The notes: generated by a model not told the origin, from the sequence alone. 64,000 bases of DNA from Amycolatopsis marina (GCF_900111885.1 NZ_FOKG01000023.1:31088-95087); one strand, 5' to 3'. Shown: positions 36,801 through 46,104, counted from the first letter of the stretch. Translations and numbers: made by a program.

Positions 36801-38180
36801 GGACTTGAGTTCCTCGACGATCTCGCCGACCGAGGACTTGGCGTCACCGAAGAGCATGCTGGTGCGCGCGTCGTAGAAGAGATCGTTGTCGATTCCCGCG
36901 AAACCCGAGCTCATCGAGCGCTTCAGCACGATCACCGACCTGCTCGTGTTCACCTTCAGAATCGGCATGCCGTAGATGGGCGATCCCGGGTCCGTCTCGG
37001 CTGCCGGATTGGTCACGTCGTTGGCACCGATCACCAGTGCGACGTCGGTCTGCGGGAATTCGGAGTTGCTCTCGTCCATCTCCTTGAGCTGGTCGTAGGG
37101 GACGTCGGCCTCGGCGAGCAACACGTTCATGTGCCCTGGCATCCGCCCCGCGACGGGATGAATGGCGTAGGAGACCGTGATTCCCTTCGCCTCCAGCAGA
37201 TCGGCCATCTCCCGCACGGCATGCTGGGCCTGCGCCACCGCCATGCCGTACCCGGGCACGACCACGACGCGCCCCGCGTACGCCATCTGGATCGCGGTGT
37301 CGGCAGCACTGGTCCTGCGGACCGGCCGCTCCTCCGCCTTTCCTGCCCCAGCCGAGACGGTCGTCCCGCCGAAGCCGCCTGCGACGATGGCGGGTATCGA
37401 ACGGTTCATCGCCTTGGCCATCAGGTTGGTCAGGATCGAACCCGACGCGCCCACGATCATCCCCGCGACGATCAGCGCGGTGTTGTCCAGCGCCAGCCCC
37501 ATCGCGGCGGCCGACAGCCCGGTGAGGGCGTTGAGCAGCGAGATCACCACGGGCATGTCCGCACCGCCGATGGGCAGCACGACCATCACGCCGAAGGCCG
37601 CCGCGGCGAGCAACAGGATGATGATCAGCAGCTCGCTGTCACCACCCGCGGCGATCACCACGGCGCAGGCCACCGCGGCGAGCAGCAGTAGCGCGTTGAG
37701 CGGCTGCTGCAGCCTGCCGAGGCTGACCGAACGGCCCGGGATCAGCTCCTGCAGTTTCCCGAACGCGATGTTGGAACCCCAGAACGACACCGAACCCACG
37801 ATCGCGGCGAACAACGACGCGATGGCGACGTACCGGGGTTCGTGTGCATAGGCGTCGGTGGTCCGGAACTCCACCCAGGCGATCAGCGCGACGGCTCCAC
37901 CGCCGACACCGTTGAAGAGTGCCACCATCTGCGGCATCGCGGTCATCTTGACCTTGCGGGCCGCGGGCACCCCGACCAGTGCGCCGAGCCCGATACCCAG
38001 CGCGATGAGCCACCAGTTGCCCATACCGGGCAGCAACAGCGTGGCGACCACCGCGATGGCCATACCCGCCGCGGCGATCCAGTTGCCGCGTACGGCGGTA
38101 CGGGGTCCGGTCAGACCCATGAGCCCGTAGATGAACAGGGCGAACGCGACGATGTAGAGAATGCCGACGAGACTGTTCAT
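36795..38180 (-). CDS. pntB: NAD(P) transhydrogenase subunit beta
   Basis: A 461-residue subunit with about nine transmembrane helices in the first 260 residues and a C-terminal NADP-binding domain (VVVPGYGMAVAQAQHAVREMADLLEAKGITVSYAIHPVAGRMPGHMNVLLAEADVPYD, then VIGANDVTNPAA). It couples proton entry to NADPH formation from NADH. It overlaps pntAB by 4 bp. Confidence 0.94.
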   Translation of the reverse strand: MNSLVGILYIVAFALFIYGLMGLTGPRTAVRGNWIAAAGMAIAVVATLLLPGMGNWWLIALGIGLGALVGVPAARKVKMTAMPQMVALFNGVGGGAVALIAWVEFRTTDAYAHEPRYVAIASLFAAIVGSVSFWGSNIAFGKLQELIPGRSVSLGRLQQPLNALLLLAAVACAVVIAAGGDSELLIIILLLAAAAFGVMVVLPIGGADMPVVISLLNALTGLSAAAMGLALDNTALIVAGMIVGASGSILTNLMAKAMNRSIPAIVAGGFGGTTVSAGAGKAEERPVRRTSAADTAIQMAYAGRVVVVPGYGMAVAQAQHAVREMADLLEAKGITVSYAIHPVAGRMPGHMNVLLAEADVPYDQLKEMDESNSEFPQTDVALVIGANDVTNPAAETDPGSPIYGMPILKVNTSRSVIVLKRSMSSGFAGIDNDLFYDARTSMLFGDAKSSVGEIVEELKSL

Positions 38181-38476
38181 GAGCCTGCCCCGTCCTCTGG
38201 CTTCTTCTGTTTGAACATGGCCAGCATCCGGTCGGTGACCAGGAATCCACCGACGACGTTGATCGTGCCGAAGGCGATCGCGATGACCAGGAGGATCTTG
38301 TTCAGCACCCCTTCGGCGCCGAGGCCGAGCACGATCAGTCCGCCGAGCAGCACGATCCCGTGGATCGCGTTGGTGCCGGACATGAGCGGAGTGTGCAGGG
38401 TGTTCGGCACCTTGGAGATCACGGCGAAGCCGACGAAGCCGGCCAGCACCAGGATCGCGAGACTCTGGATGAGCAT
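38177..38476 (-). CDS. pntAB: NAD(P) transhydrogenase subunit alpha, membrane part
   Basis: A 99-residue membrane protein with three helices (LAILVLAGFVGFAVISKVP, GIVLLGGLIVLGLG, LLVIAIAFGTINVVGGFLVTDRML). It corresponds to the C-terminal membrane part of one-piece E. coli PntA; here it is a separate gene, as in other three-subunit transhydrogenases. Its start overlaps the pntAA stop. Confidence 0.92.
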   Translation of the reverse strand: MLIQSLAILVLAGFVGFAVISKVPNTLHTPLMSGTNAIHGIVLLGGLIVLGLGAEGVLNKILLVIAIAFGTINVVGGFLVTDRMLAMFKQKKPEDGAGS

Positions 38477-39609
38477 CAGTCGTTCCCCTTCGCCTCGGTT
38501 ACCTCGCCCGTGGAGGATGGCGCGCCCGCGACACAGGCTCCCGCCACTACCTCGTCGGAGAAGTCCAGCGCCAGTGCGCCCTCGGTGTCGACGAGCAGTT
38601 CGAGCAGCTCGGTCAGGTTCCTGGAGTAGAGCTCACTGGCGTGTTCGGGCATCTCCGCAGGCAGGTTCAACGGCGAGCAGATCGTGACGTCGTGCGCGAC
38701 GACCTCGGCGCCGGGCTCGGTGAGTTCACAGTTGCCACCGGACTCACCGGCGAGGTCGACCACGACGCCGCCCGGCCGCATGCCACGTACGGCATCGGCG
38801 GTGACCAGCGTGGGAGCTGTGCGACCGGGCACCAGCGCGGTGGTGACGACGGCGTCGAATCCGGTGATCGCCTCGCTGAGCCTGCGCTGCTGCTCGGCCC
38901 GCTCCTCCTCGGTGAGTTCGCGCGCGTACCCGCCCTCGCCGACGGCCTCGATACCGAGATCGAGCCACTGGGCGCCCACCGAGCGCACCTGCTCGGCGAC
39001 CTCGGGCCGCACGTCGTATCCGGTCGGGCGCGCCCCGAGGCGTTTGGCCGTCGCGAGCGCCTGCAACCCGGCCACTCCCGCGCCGAGTACCAGTACCTTC
39101 GCCGGCGGCACGGTGCCCGCGGCGGTCGTGAGCATCGGAAAGAACCGTGGCAGCCGTTGTGCGGCGAGCAGGACCGCTCGGTAGCCGGACACACTGCTCT
39201 GCGAGGACAGGGCGTCCATCGCCTGCGCCCTGGAGATCCGGGGAATCGACTCCACCGCGAACGCGGTGACCCCCGCCTCCTCCAGCGCCCTTACACATTC
39301 CACATCGGACAGCGGCGCGAGAAATCCGATAAGGACGGTGCCCCGCGAGAGCCTGCCGACCTCATCCGCCGTGGGCGGCGCGACCTTGAGCACGACGTCC
39401 GCGGCCCACGCGTCGCCGATACTCGCACCGGCCTGCTCGTAGAGTTCGTCCGCCAGCCGGGCGCCTGCCCCCGCACCGGACTCCACCACGATGCGGAGGC
39501 CTCTGCCCCGCAAGCGTTCGACGAGTTTGGGCACGAGCGCGACGCGCGTCTCACCTGACCTTGACTCGCGTACCACCCCCACCGTGAGCGAGTCGGTATC
39601 CACCACCAC
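38476..39609 (-). CDS. pntAA: NAD(P) transhydrogenase subunit alpha, NAD-binding part
   Basis: A 377-residue soluble subunit related to alanine dehydrogenase. Signatures include VGVVRESRSGETRVALVPKLVERL at the start, VLVLGAGVAGLQALATAKRLGARPTGYDVRPEVAEQVRSVGAQWLDL (NAD-binding Rossmann) and a DAVVTTALVPGR loop. It binds NAD(H) in the pntAA-pntAB-pntB complex. The start is GTG 39609. The upstream CACTGTAATCG sequence is shared with the tetR/desaturase promoter region. Confidence 0.93.
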   Translation of the reverse strand: MVVDTDSLTVGVVRESRSGETRVALVPKLVERLRGRGLRIVVESGAGAGARLADELYEQAGASIGDAWAADVVLKVAPPTADEVGRLSRGTVLIGFLAPLSDVECVRALEEAGVTAFAVESIPRISRAQAMDALSSQSSVSGYRAVLLAAQRLPRFFPMLTTAAGTVPPAKVLVLGAGVAGLQALATAKRLGARPTGYDVRPEVAEQVRSVGAQWLDLGIEAVGEGGYARELTEEERAEQQRRLSEAITGFDAVVTTALVPGRTAPTLVTADAVRGMRPGGVVVDLAGESGGNCELTEPGAEVVAHDVTICSPLNLPAEMPEHASELYSRNLTELLELLVDTEGALALDFSDEVVAGACVAGAPSSTGEVTEAKGND

Positions 39610-39675
39610 GAGACCTCCGTCACTGTAATCGCGATCACCAGGTTTACCACGAGGGGACTGTGTCGCGGCAGCGAC

Positions 39676-40338
39676 TCAGGGCTTGCTGCGCCAGCTGGCC
39701 GCGCCAAGCACGATCAACCGCAGACGTTTGCGCGCCGTGCGCACGATCTGTTCGTCGGTCTCCGCGTCGCGGGGCCGGGCCTCGATCAGTTCGACGACGG
39801 TGGACAGCATCGCCGTCACGATCAGATCGGCCATCATGTGCAGGTCCTCGGTGGTCCACTCGCGCAGGTAGTCGAACCGGGCGAGGTCGACCGCGAGCTC
39901 GGTGGCGAACAGCTTGAGCTCGGCGCCGATCGCCTGCTGCACCGGACCCGCCCCGCCGTAGCGCTCCCTGGTCAAGAAGCGGAAGTGGTCCTCGTGCGCG
40001 CGCACGTGCTCGAAGAGGATGGCCACCGAGGCGTGGATGAGCCCGGCGTAGCTGGTGACGTCGTCCCGCGCGGCCCTGATCATCCGGCGCAGGGTCCGCA
40101 TCGACTCCTCGACCAGCGCCACACCGAGCTCGTCCATGGAACCGAAGTGCCGGTAGAACGCGGTGGGCACGATCCCGGCCCGCTTGGTGACCTCGCGCAG
40201 ACTCAGGCTGGCGAACCCCCGGTCCGTCAGCAGCTCCAGCGCCGAGTTCAACAGCGCCTGCCTGGTGCGCTGCTTACGTTCCTGACGGCTCACGGACTCG
40301 GTGGACACGGCCGCAACCGTACCGGCGGTATTGCTCAC
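39676..40338 (-). CDS. TetR family transcriptional regulator
   Basis: A 220-residue regulator with an N-terminal TetR helix-turn-helix (RTRQALLNSALELLTDRGFASLSLREVTKRAGIVPTAFYRHFGSMDELG, about residues 24-72). It is divergent from the ferredoxin-reductase/desaturase pair with a palindromic site between them, the usual layout of a repressor of unsaturated fatty acid synthesis responding to acyl-CoA or acyl-ACP. Ligand inferred from context only. Confidence 0.88.
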   Translation of the reverse strand: MSNTAGTVAAVSTESVSRQERKQRTRQALLNSALELLTDRGFASLSLREVTKRAGIVPTAFYRHFGSMDELGVALVEESMRTLRRMIRAARDDVTSYAGLIHASVAILFEHVRAHEDHFRFLTRERYGGAGPVQQAIGAELKLFATELAVDLARFDYLREWTTEDLHMMADLIVTAMLSTVVELIEARPRDAETDEQIVRTARKRLRLIVLGAASWRSKP

Positions 40339-40390
40339 GTCACATCACCTCCCTCTCCGGTTGACAGCTGTCGCGCGCATGCACTCCACT

Positions 40391-40412
40391 AGTGAGTGTA
40401 CAAGTGTTCACT
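40391..40412. promoter_or_regulatory. Candidate TetR operator between tetR and the desaturase operon
   Basis: AGTGA-gtgtacaagtgt-TCACT: inverted AGTGA/TCACT arms 12 bp apart around a TGTACA-like centre, 46 bp before the reductase ATG and 53 bp before the tetR start. It is followed by CTGTAATCG, which also occurs in the pntAA upstream region. Confidence 0.55.
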
Positions 40413-40457
40413 GTAATCGGATGACACCTGCCCCCGGGCACCGATGTGGGAGATGCC

Positions 40458-41567
40458 ATGACAGCGCTGCTGCCGAAACGGACACGACGAGGAGCGGGCA
40501 AACTGGCCTCGATCGCCGAGGCGCTGCTCACTCCGCACGGGATGGACCGCTACCTCGAACTGCTCGACCCGATGCTGGTGCGCAGGGAGATCCGCGGGAT
40601 CGTCACCGAGGTACGCCACCAGACGGCGGACACGGTCACGCTCACCGTCCGGCCCAGCCGCGCCTGGCGTGGCTTCAGCGCCGGACAGTACGTGCGTGTT
40701 TCGGTGGACATCGACGGTGTGCGCCGGACCCGCTGCTACTCCCCCGCCTGCTCCGAACGACGCCCGGACGGCAAGCTGGAACTCACGATCAAGGTGGATC
40801 CACAGGGACTGGTATCCCGTCACCTGCGGGAGAACGCCGCAGCAGGAATGGTCCTCGGACTCTCCCAGCCCGACGGCGGTTTCACGATGCCGCAGCCACG
40901 GCCGGAGAAGGTCCTGCTGATCAGCGGGGGCAGCGGGATCACCCCGGTGCTGTCGATGCTGCGCACGCTGGTGGACGAGGGACATCAGGGCGAGATCACC
41001 TTCCTGCACTACGCGAACACCGCCGACGACGTGCTCTACCGGCGGGAACTCGCCGCGCTCGCCGCCGAACACCGCAGGACCCGGATCGTGTTCGCCTACA
41101 CGCACGCGAAGCGGGGCGCGGACCTGCACGGCTTCTTCTCCGCAGGGCACCTGCGCCGTGCCGCGCCCTGGTACGCCGACGCGAAGACGTACCTGTGCGG
41201 ACCTGCCCCGCTCATGGACTCCGTGCGTTCCACTTTCGCGGCCGAGGGTTTGAGCGAACACCTGCACACTGAAGAGTTCACCCCGCCGAAGCTCACGCTG
41301 GATACCGGGAACGCTGTCGGGCAGCTCCGCTTCGCGCACAGCGGCACCGAGGTGGAGAACTCGGGCAAGCCGATCCTGGAGCAGGCCGAGGACGCGGGAC
41401 TGCGACCGGAGCACGGCTGCCGGATGGGGATCTGCTTCTCCTGCACCAAGGTGAAGAACACCGGCTGCGTGCGCAACGCCCTCTCCGGCGAGCTGTCCGA
41501 AGAGGAGAACGAGGAGATTCAGCTGTGCGTCTCCGTCCCCGTCGGGGACGTCGAGATCAACGCCTGA
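40458..41567 (+). CDS. Ferredoxin reductase / 2Fe-2S oxidoreductase partner of desaturase
   Basis: A 369-residue electron-transfer protein with, in order, an FAD-binding barrel (RTRCYSPACSE region), an NAD(P)-binding domain (LLISGGSGITPVLSML, then YLCGPAPLMDSV) and a plant-type 2Fe-2S domain (CRMGICFSCTKVKNTGCVRN ... QLCVSVP). It resembles M. tuberculosis Rv3230c, which feeds electrons to the DesA3 desaturase. The ATG at 40458 follows GGGAG at 5 nt and is preferred over a GTG four codons earlier. Confidence 0.9.
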   Translation: MTALLPKRTRRGAGKLASIAEALLTPHGMDRYLELLDPMLVRREIRGIVTEVRHQTADTVTLTVRPSRAWRGFSAGQYVRVSVDIDGVRRTRCYSPACSERRPDGKLELTIKVDPQGLVSRHLRENAAAGMVLGLSQPDGGFTMPQPRPEKVLLISGGSGITPVLSMLRTLVDEGHQGEITFLHYANTADDVLYRRELAALAAEHRRTRIVFAYTHAKRGADLHGFFSAGHLRRAAPWYADAKTYLCGPAPLMDSVRSTFAAEGLSEHLHTEEFTPPKLTLDTGNAVGQLRFAHSGTEVENSGKPILEQAEDAGLRPEHGCRMGICFSCTKVKNTGCVRNALSGELSEEENEEIQLCVSVPVGDVEINA

Positions 41568-41619
41568 GCAGGGCGTGGCACAGCATTCGGCGAATTGCCA
41601 CAGCGACGAAAGGGCCATC

Positions 41620-42756
41620 ATGACTGGACTGCAGGACCGACTCACCCCGGAACAGGTCGAGGAGTTCGGCCGCGAGCTGGACACCATTCGGCAGCGGATC
41701 GTGGCCGACCTCGGCAAGGAGGACGTCGACTACATCCACAACGTGATCAAGACCCAGCGCGGGCTCGAGATCCTCGGCAGGGGGCTGCTGTTCGCCGGCT
41801 TCTTCCCGCCCGCGTGGATCGCGGGGGTCGGCGCGCTCTCGTTGTCCAAGATCCTGGACAACATGGAGATCGGGCACAACATCATGCACGGTCAGTACGA
41901 CTGGACGCGGGACCCGGCGCTGAGCTCGCAGAAGTTCGAGTGGGACACGGTCGCCCCCGCGGAGAACTGGCGGCACTCGCACAACTACATCCACCACACC
42001 TACACGAACATCCTCGACAAGGACCGCGACATCGGCTACGGCGTGCTGCGGATCGACCCCGAGCAGAAGTGGCATCCGTACTACCTCGGCAACCCGGTGT
42101 ACGCGGCGTTGCTGGCGGTGTTCTTCCAGTGGGGCGTGATGCTGCACGACCTGGAGTTCGACCGGATCGCCAAGGGCGAGCGCACCTGGGCCGACACCAA
42201 GGAGGTCAGGACCAAGATGGTCCGCAAGGCCTCCCGGCAGATCGGCAAGGACTACGTCCTCTTCCCGCTGCTGACCGGGCCGCTGGCGCCGCTGACGTTG
42301 CTGGGTAACGCGACCGCGAACCTGACCCGCAACCTCTGGGCCTTCTCGATCATCTTCTGCGGCCACTTCCCCGCCGACGTCGAGAGTTTCACCGAGGAGG
42401 AGACCGAGAACGAGACGCGGGGCCAGTGGTACCTGCGGCAGATCCTCGGCTCGGCCAACATCACCGGCGGCAAGCTGTTCCACATCCTCTCCGGCAACCT
42501 CTCGCACCAGATCGAGCACCACCTGTTCCCGGACATCCCGGCCCGGCGCTACCCGCAGATCGCCGACGAGGTGCGGGGGATCTGCGAGAAGTACGGCCTG
42601 CCGTACAACACCGGTTCGCTGCGCAGGCAGCTCGGCTCGGTGGCGAAGAAGCTCGTCAAGCTGGCGCTGCCGGACGTGCGCGGGAACGGCGACCCGAGCG
42701 GCCCGGCCACCACTGGCTCTACCCTGGACCGCGACAAGGCACGCACGGCTGCATGA
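41620..42756 (+). CDS. Membrane fatty acid desaturase, DesA3-like
   Basis: A 378-residue integral membrane di-iron desaturase acting on acyl-CoA. The three histidine boxes are visible: GHNIMHGQ, HSHNYIHHTYTN and HQIEHHLFPDIPARRY. Hydrophobic segments flank them. It is co-transcribed with the upstream reductase. It starts at ATG 41620 after GAAAGGG; an upstream in-frame start was rejected. It overlaps the next small gene by ATGA. Confidence 0.92.
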   Translation: MTGLQDRLTPEQVEEFGRELDTIRQRIVADLGKEDVDYIHNVIKTQRGLEILGRGLLFAGFFPPAWIAGVGALSLSKILDNMEIGHNIMHGQYDWTRDPALSSQKFEWDTVAPAENWRHSHNYIHHTYTNILDKDRDIGYGVLRIDPEQKWHPYYLGNPVYAALLAVFFQWGVMLHDLEFDRIAKGERTWADTKEVRTKMVRKASRQIGKDYVLFPLLTGPLAPLTLLGNATANLTRNLWAFSIIFCGHFPADVESFTEEETENETRGQWYLRQILGSANITGGKLFHILSGNLSHQIEHHLFPDIPARRYPQIADEVRGICEKYGLPYNTGSLRRQLGSVAKKLVKLALPDVRGNGDPSGPATTGSTLDRDKARTAA

Positions 42757-42980
42757 GGGATACCAACATGGTGGGTCGGTTCGAGAGCCAGAAGGACACC
42801 GTGCAGGAGCTGACGGAGTCGGCGGCAACACACATCGGCAACATCGCGACCATCGTGACCGGCGCGGTCCGCGACGTCGCAAGGGAGACCGGCGACTGGC
42901 TGACCGACCTGATCGAGATGCGCGAGGCCGCGCAACGCGCACAGGCGGACGAGCTGCGCGGCCCCCGCGACGAGGGCTGA
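42753..42980 (+). CDS. Small protein coupled to the desaturase
   Basis: A 75-residue ORF starting ATGA on the desaturase stop; an in-frame ATG five codons later (MVGRFESQ) is an alternative start. It is amphipathic and helical (VQELTESAATHIGNIATIVTGAVRDVARETGDWLTDLIEMREAA) with no clear transmembrane helix. Family not recognised. Overlap and helical character suggest an accessory partner of the desaturase complex. Confidence 0.6.
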   Translation: MRDTNMVGRFESQKDTVQELTESAATHIGNIATIVTGAVRDVARETGDWLTDLIEMREAAQRAQADELRGPRDEG

Positions 42981-43011
42981 GGAGTTCCCCAATGTGGCAT
43001 TGGGGAACTCC
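42981..43011 (+). terminator. Palindrome family 1, copy 3, acting as terminator
   Basis: GGAGTTCCCCAATG-TGG-CATTGGGGAACTCC: a perfect 14-bp stem with a 3-nt loop, starting on the base after the stop of the small gene. It shares the CCAATGTGGCATTGG core with copies at 23656, 24954 and 62458. Confidence 0.8.
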
Positions 43012-43016
43012 TTCAC

Positions 43017-43048
43017 CACTCTAACCTACTGGCTAGTAGGTTAGAGTG
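43017..43048. promoter_or_regulatory. Perfect palindromic operator upstream of the dienoyl-CoA reductase
   Basis: CACTCTAACCTACT (43017-43030), spacer GGCT, AGTAGGTTAGAGTG (43035-43048): a perfect 14-bp inverted repeat ending 5 bp before the ATG. Size and symmetry fit a TetR-family operator for a fatty acid degradation gene. The cognate regulator is not adjacent. Confidence 0.7.
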
Positions 43049-43053
43049 GTGCG

Positions 43054-45072
43054 ATGAGCGCTCCGTTTCCACACCTGTCGCAGCCGCTGGAACTGGGTTT
43101 CACCACGCTGCCCAACCGCGTGGTGATGGGCTCGATGCACACCGGTCTCGAGGACCGGGCGAGAGACACGGGGCGCCTGGCCGAGTACTTCGCCGAACGC
43201 GCTCGTGGTGGGACCGGCCTGATCATCACCGGTGGGTACTCCCCGAACCGCACCGGCTGGCTGCTGCCGTTCGGCTCCTCCCTCACCACGGAGCGGGAGG
43301 CGCGAACGCATCGGCGCATCACCGCGGCGGTGCACGAGGCGGGCGGCAGGATCGCGCTGCAGATCCTGCACGCCGGGCGCTACGCCTACCACCCGCTGAG
43401 TGTGTCGGCGTCGCCGGTGAAGTCCCCGATCACGCCGTTTCGCCCACGAGCCCTCAGCGCCCGCGGCATCCGCGGCACGATCGCCGACTACGCCCGCTGC
43501 GCCGCCCTGGCCCAGCAGGCCGGTTACGACGGGGTCGAGATCATGGGCTCCGAGGGGTACCTGATCAATCAGTTCCTCACCGCGCGCACCAACCGTCGGC
43601 GCGACGAATGGGGCGGTAGCTGGGCGAACCGGATGCGCCTTCCGGTGGAGATCGTCCGGCGGGTTCGCGCCGCCGTCGGCAGCGACTTCATCGTCGTCTA
43701 CCGACTCTCGCTGCTCGACCTCGTCCCCGGCGGGCAGAGCTGGGACGAGGTGGTGGAGCTGGCGCTTGCCGTGCAGGAAGCAGGCGCGACGCTGATCAAC
43801 AGCGGCATCGGCTGGCATGAGGCAAGGGTGCCGACGATCGTCACCTCCGTGCCGCGCGCCGCGTTCACCGACCTCACCGGCAAGCTGCGTCCGCACCTGG
43901 ACATCCCGGTGATCGCCTCGAACCGGATCAACATGCCGGACGTCGCCGAGGGCGTGCTCGCGCGCGGCGAGGCCGATCTGGTGTCACTGGCGAGGCCGCT
44001 GCTGGCCGATCCGGAGTGGGTCGCCAAGAGCACCGAGGGCCGCGCCGACGAGATCAACACGTGCATCGCCTGCAACCAGGCCTGCCTGGATCACGTTTTC
44101 CGGCACCGCACCGCGACCTGCCTCGTCAATCCCCGAGCCGCACACGAGACACAGCTGGTGATCCGCCCCGCGCCGGCGCCCCGCCGGATCGCTGTCGTCG
44201 GCGCGGGTCCCGCCGGACTGGCCGCCGCGACCACACTCGCCCGGCGTGGTCACGCGGTCACCGTGTTCGAGTCGGCCGAGGAGATCGGCGGGCAGTTCAA
44301 CCTCGCGAAGCGGGTCCCCGGGAAGGAGGAGTTCCACGAGACCATCCGGTACTTCTCCCGGCAGCTGGACCTGCTCGGCGTCACCCTGCGCCTTGGCCAT
44401 CGGGCGGACGTGGCGGCGCTGACCGGTTTCGACGAGGTGCTGCTCGCGACCGGTGTCGCACCTCGGGTACCCGCGATCCACGGCATCAGCCACCCGAGCG
44501 TGCTGTCCTACGTGGAGGTCCTGCGCGGCGCCCGTGTGGGACGCAGGGTCGCCGTCATCGGTGCTGGCGGGATCGGCTTCGACGTCTGCGAGTTCCTCAC
44601 CAGCACGGACAGTTCCGCACTCGACGTCGGGCAGTGGCGCGCCGAGTGGGGTGTGGCCGACCCGGAGACCGCCCGGGGTGGTGTCGACGGGGTCCCCACG
44701 GCGGTGTCGCCCTCGCCGCGTGCGGTCTACCTGATCCAGCGGAAGACGAGCAAGATGGGCGCGGGGCTGGGCAAGACGTCGGGCTGGGTGCACCGCACGA
44801 CCCTGCGGAACAAGCAGGTCGAGATGATCACGGGGGCCACCTACCACCGAATCGACGACGAAGGACTGCATCTGGGCGTCGGAGCGGAGAACCGCGTGCT
44901 CGCCGTCGACAACATCGTGGTCTGCGCCGGCCAGGAGCCGCTGCGTGAACTGGCCGAGGGCCTGCGCGCTGCCGGGGCCCGTACCCATCTCGTGGGTGGT
45001 GCCGACGTGGCCGCGGAACTGGACGCGAAGCGGGCGATCGACCAGGCGACGCGGCTCGCGATCACGCTGTAG
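43054..45072 (+). CDS. fadH: NADPH-dependent 2,4-dienoyl-CoA reductase
   Basis: A 672-residue multidomain flavoprotein. Residues 1-350 form an FMN TIM barrel of the Old Yellow Enzyme family (GYDGVEIMGSEGYLINQFLTARTNRR). A 4Fe-4S cluster motif follows (CIACNQACLDH, then CLVNPRA), then FAD and NADPH dinucleotide folds (IAVVGAGPAGLAAATTLARRGHAVTVFE; VAVIGAGGIGFDVCEFL). It reduces 2,4-dienoyl-CoA in beta-oxidation of unsaturated fatty acids. Close relatives include trimethylamine dehydrogenases, but the order and length fit FadH. It lies behind the palindromic operator. Confidence 0.9.
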   Translation: MSAPFPHLSQPLELGFTTLPNRVVMGSMHTGLEDRARDTGRLAEYFAERARGGTGLIITGGYSPNRTGWLLPFGSSLTTEREARTHRRITAAVHEAGGRIALQILHAGRYAYHPLSVSASPVKSPITPFRPRALSARGIRGTIADYARCAALAQQAGYDGVEIMGSEGYLINQFLTARTNRRRDEWGGSWANRMRLPVEIVRRVRAAVGSDFIVVYRLSLLDLVPGGQSWDEVVELALAVQEAGATLINSGIGWHEARVPTIVTSVPRAAFTDLTGKLRPHLDIPVIASNRINMPDVAEGVLARGEADLVSLARPLLADPEWVAKSTEGRADEINTCIACNQACLDHVFRHRTATCLVNPRAAHETQLVIRPAPAPRRIAVVGAGPAGLAAATTLARRGHAVTVFESAEEIGGQFNLAKRVPGKEEFHETIRYFSRQLDLLGVTLRLGHRADVAALTGFDEVLLATGVAPRVPAIHGISHPSVLSYVEVLRGARVGRRVAVIGAGGIGFDVCEFLTSTDSSALDVGQWRAEWGVADPETARGGVDGVPTAVSPSPRAVYLIQRKTSKMGAGLGKTSGWVHRTTLRNKQVEMITGATYHRIDDEGLHLGVGAENRVLAVDNIVVCAGQEPLRELAEGLRAAGARTHLVGGADVAAELDAKRAIDQATRLAITL

Positions 45073-45081
45073 GGGGCACGG

Positions 45082-46104
45082 TCAGTAGGCCACGGCCCGT
45101 GCCGCGAAACGCTCGGCGGGCGAGCCGGTGCCCGCCGGGTAGGAAATGGTCTCCGGGTCGCCGTCGGAGGTGTAGCGGATGTCCGGATCGGCCTCGAGTT
45201 CGTCGAGCCAGACCGTCGAACCGTACTTCGCCTCCGCGCCGTCCGCCCCCTGCGACCGGATCCGCGGAACCGCCTCGGGATCGAAGTCCACCGAGTACGG
45301 CGAGGGAGCCGGGTTCGCACCGACGAGCAGGGCGCCCGCGTAGTCGTAGCCGGGGCCGCGCAGCACGAGTCCCTTCGTGTCGGACCGCGCGCCGAACGGC
45401 AGCGCGAGAGTGGTGGGACGGTACCCCGGCAGCGCCTTGCGGATCGCCTCGTCACCCCGCGCGATGTCCTGCTGTGCCTCGCTGTCCGCGGCCGAACCCA
45501 GATTCGTGTGCCCGTATGTGTGATTGCCGATCTCGAAGTCGTGCCCGTGCAACCACGTCAGCGCCCGTTGTCCTTTCGTTCCCCCGCCGAACGGTTCGGC
45601 GTTCACGTACAGGCTCGCGACAGGCCGGAATCCGGGGTGCGCCTCGGCCACCTGCAGCAGGATCCGCACGGCGGTGCCCTGTTCGGGTTCACCGTCCGGT
45701 CCAAGGGAGAACGCGCTCGGATCACCGTCGTCGAAGGTGAGCACGACCGGATGTTTCCCTGCCGGAATGTCGATCTCACCCCGCACGAACTCCGCCGTGG
45801 TGACCGGTACGTAGTCCTCCCGTGCCAGACGTTCGAGTTCGGCCCTGAAGTCCTCCGGTTTCCGGTCGTAGACCGAGGTCGGTTTCGCGACGATGCGGTG
45901 GTACATCAGCACCGGAACGACCCCGAGTTCGTTCGCCCGCACATCCGCGGGCCGCACGGCCGCGGCGGTGGTCCGCTCGGCCACGGACGGCGGCGCGACA
46001 GTGCCGGAACCGACCAGTTCCTCGACCGGTGGGGAAATGCCGCCACCACATCCGGCCAGCAACATCGCCGTGGTCGCCGCGGCGATCACTCGGAAAAGGC
46101 GCAT
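45082..46104 (-). CDS. Polysaccharide deacetylase family lipoprotein
   Basis: A 340-residue exported protein. A lipoprotein signal with lipobox is visible (MRLFRVIAAATTAMLLAGCGGG). The NodB-type domain has LMYHRI, the metal-binding LTFDDGD and a H-x3-H-type motif (IGNHTYGHTNL). It likely deacetylates peptidoglycan or another surface glycan. The ATG at 46104 is chosen because the signal peptide begins there, although the frame extends upstream. Confidence 0.88.
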   Translation of the reverse strand: MRLFRVIAAATTAMLLAGCGGGISPPVEELVGSGTVAPPSVAERTTAAAVRPADVRANELGVVPVLMYHRIVAKPTSVYDRKPEDFRAELERLAREDYVPVTTAEFVRGEIDIPAGKHPVVLTFDDGDPSAFSLGPDGEPEQGTAVRILLQVAEAHPGFRPVASLYVNAEPFGGGTKGQRALTWLHGHDFEIGNHTYGHTNLGSAADSEAQQDIARGDEAIRKALPGYRPTTLALPFGARSDTKGLVLRGPGYDYAGALLVGANPAPSPYSVDFDPEAVPRIRSQGADGAEAKYGSTVWLDELEADPDIRYTSDGDPETISYPAGTGSPAERFAARAVAY

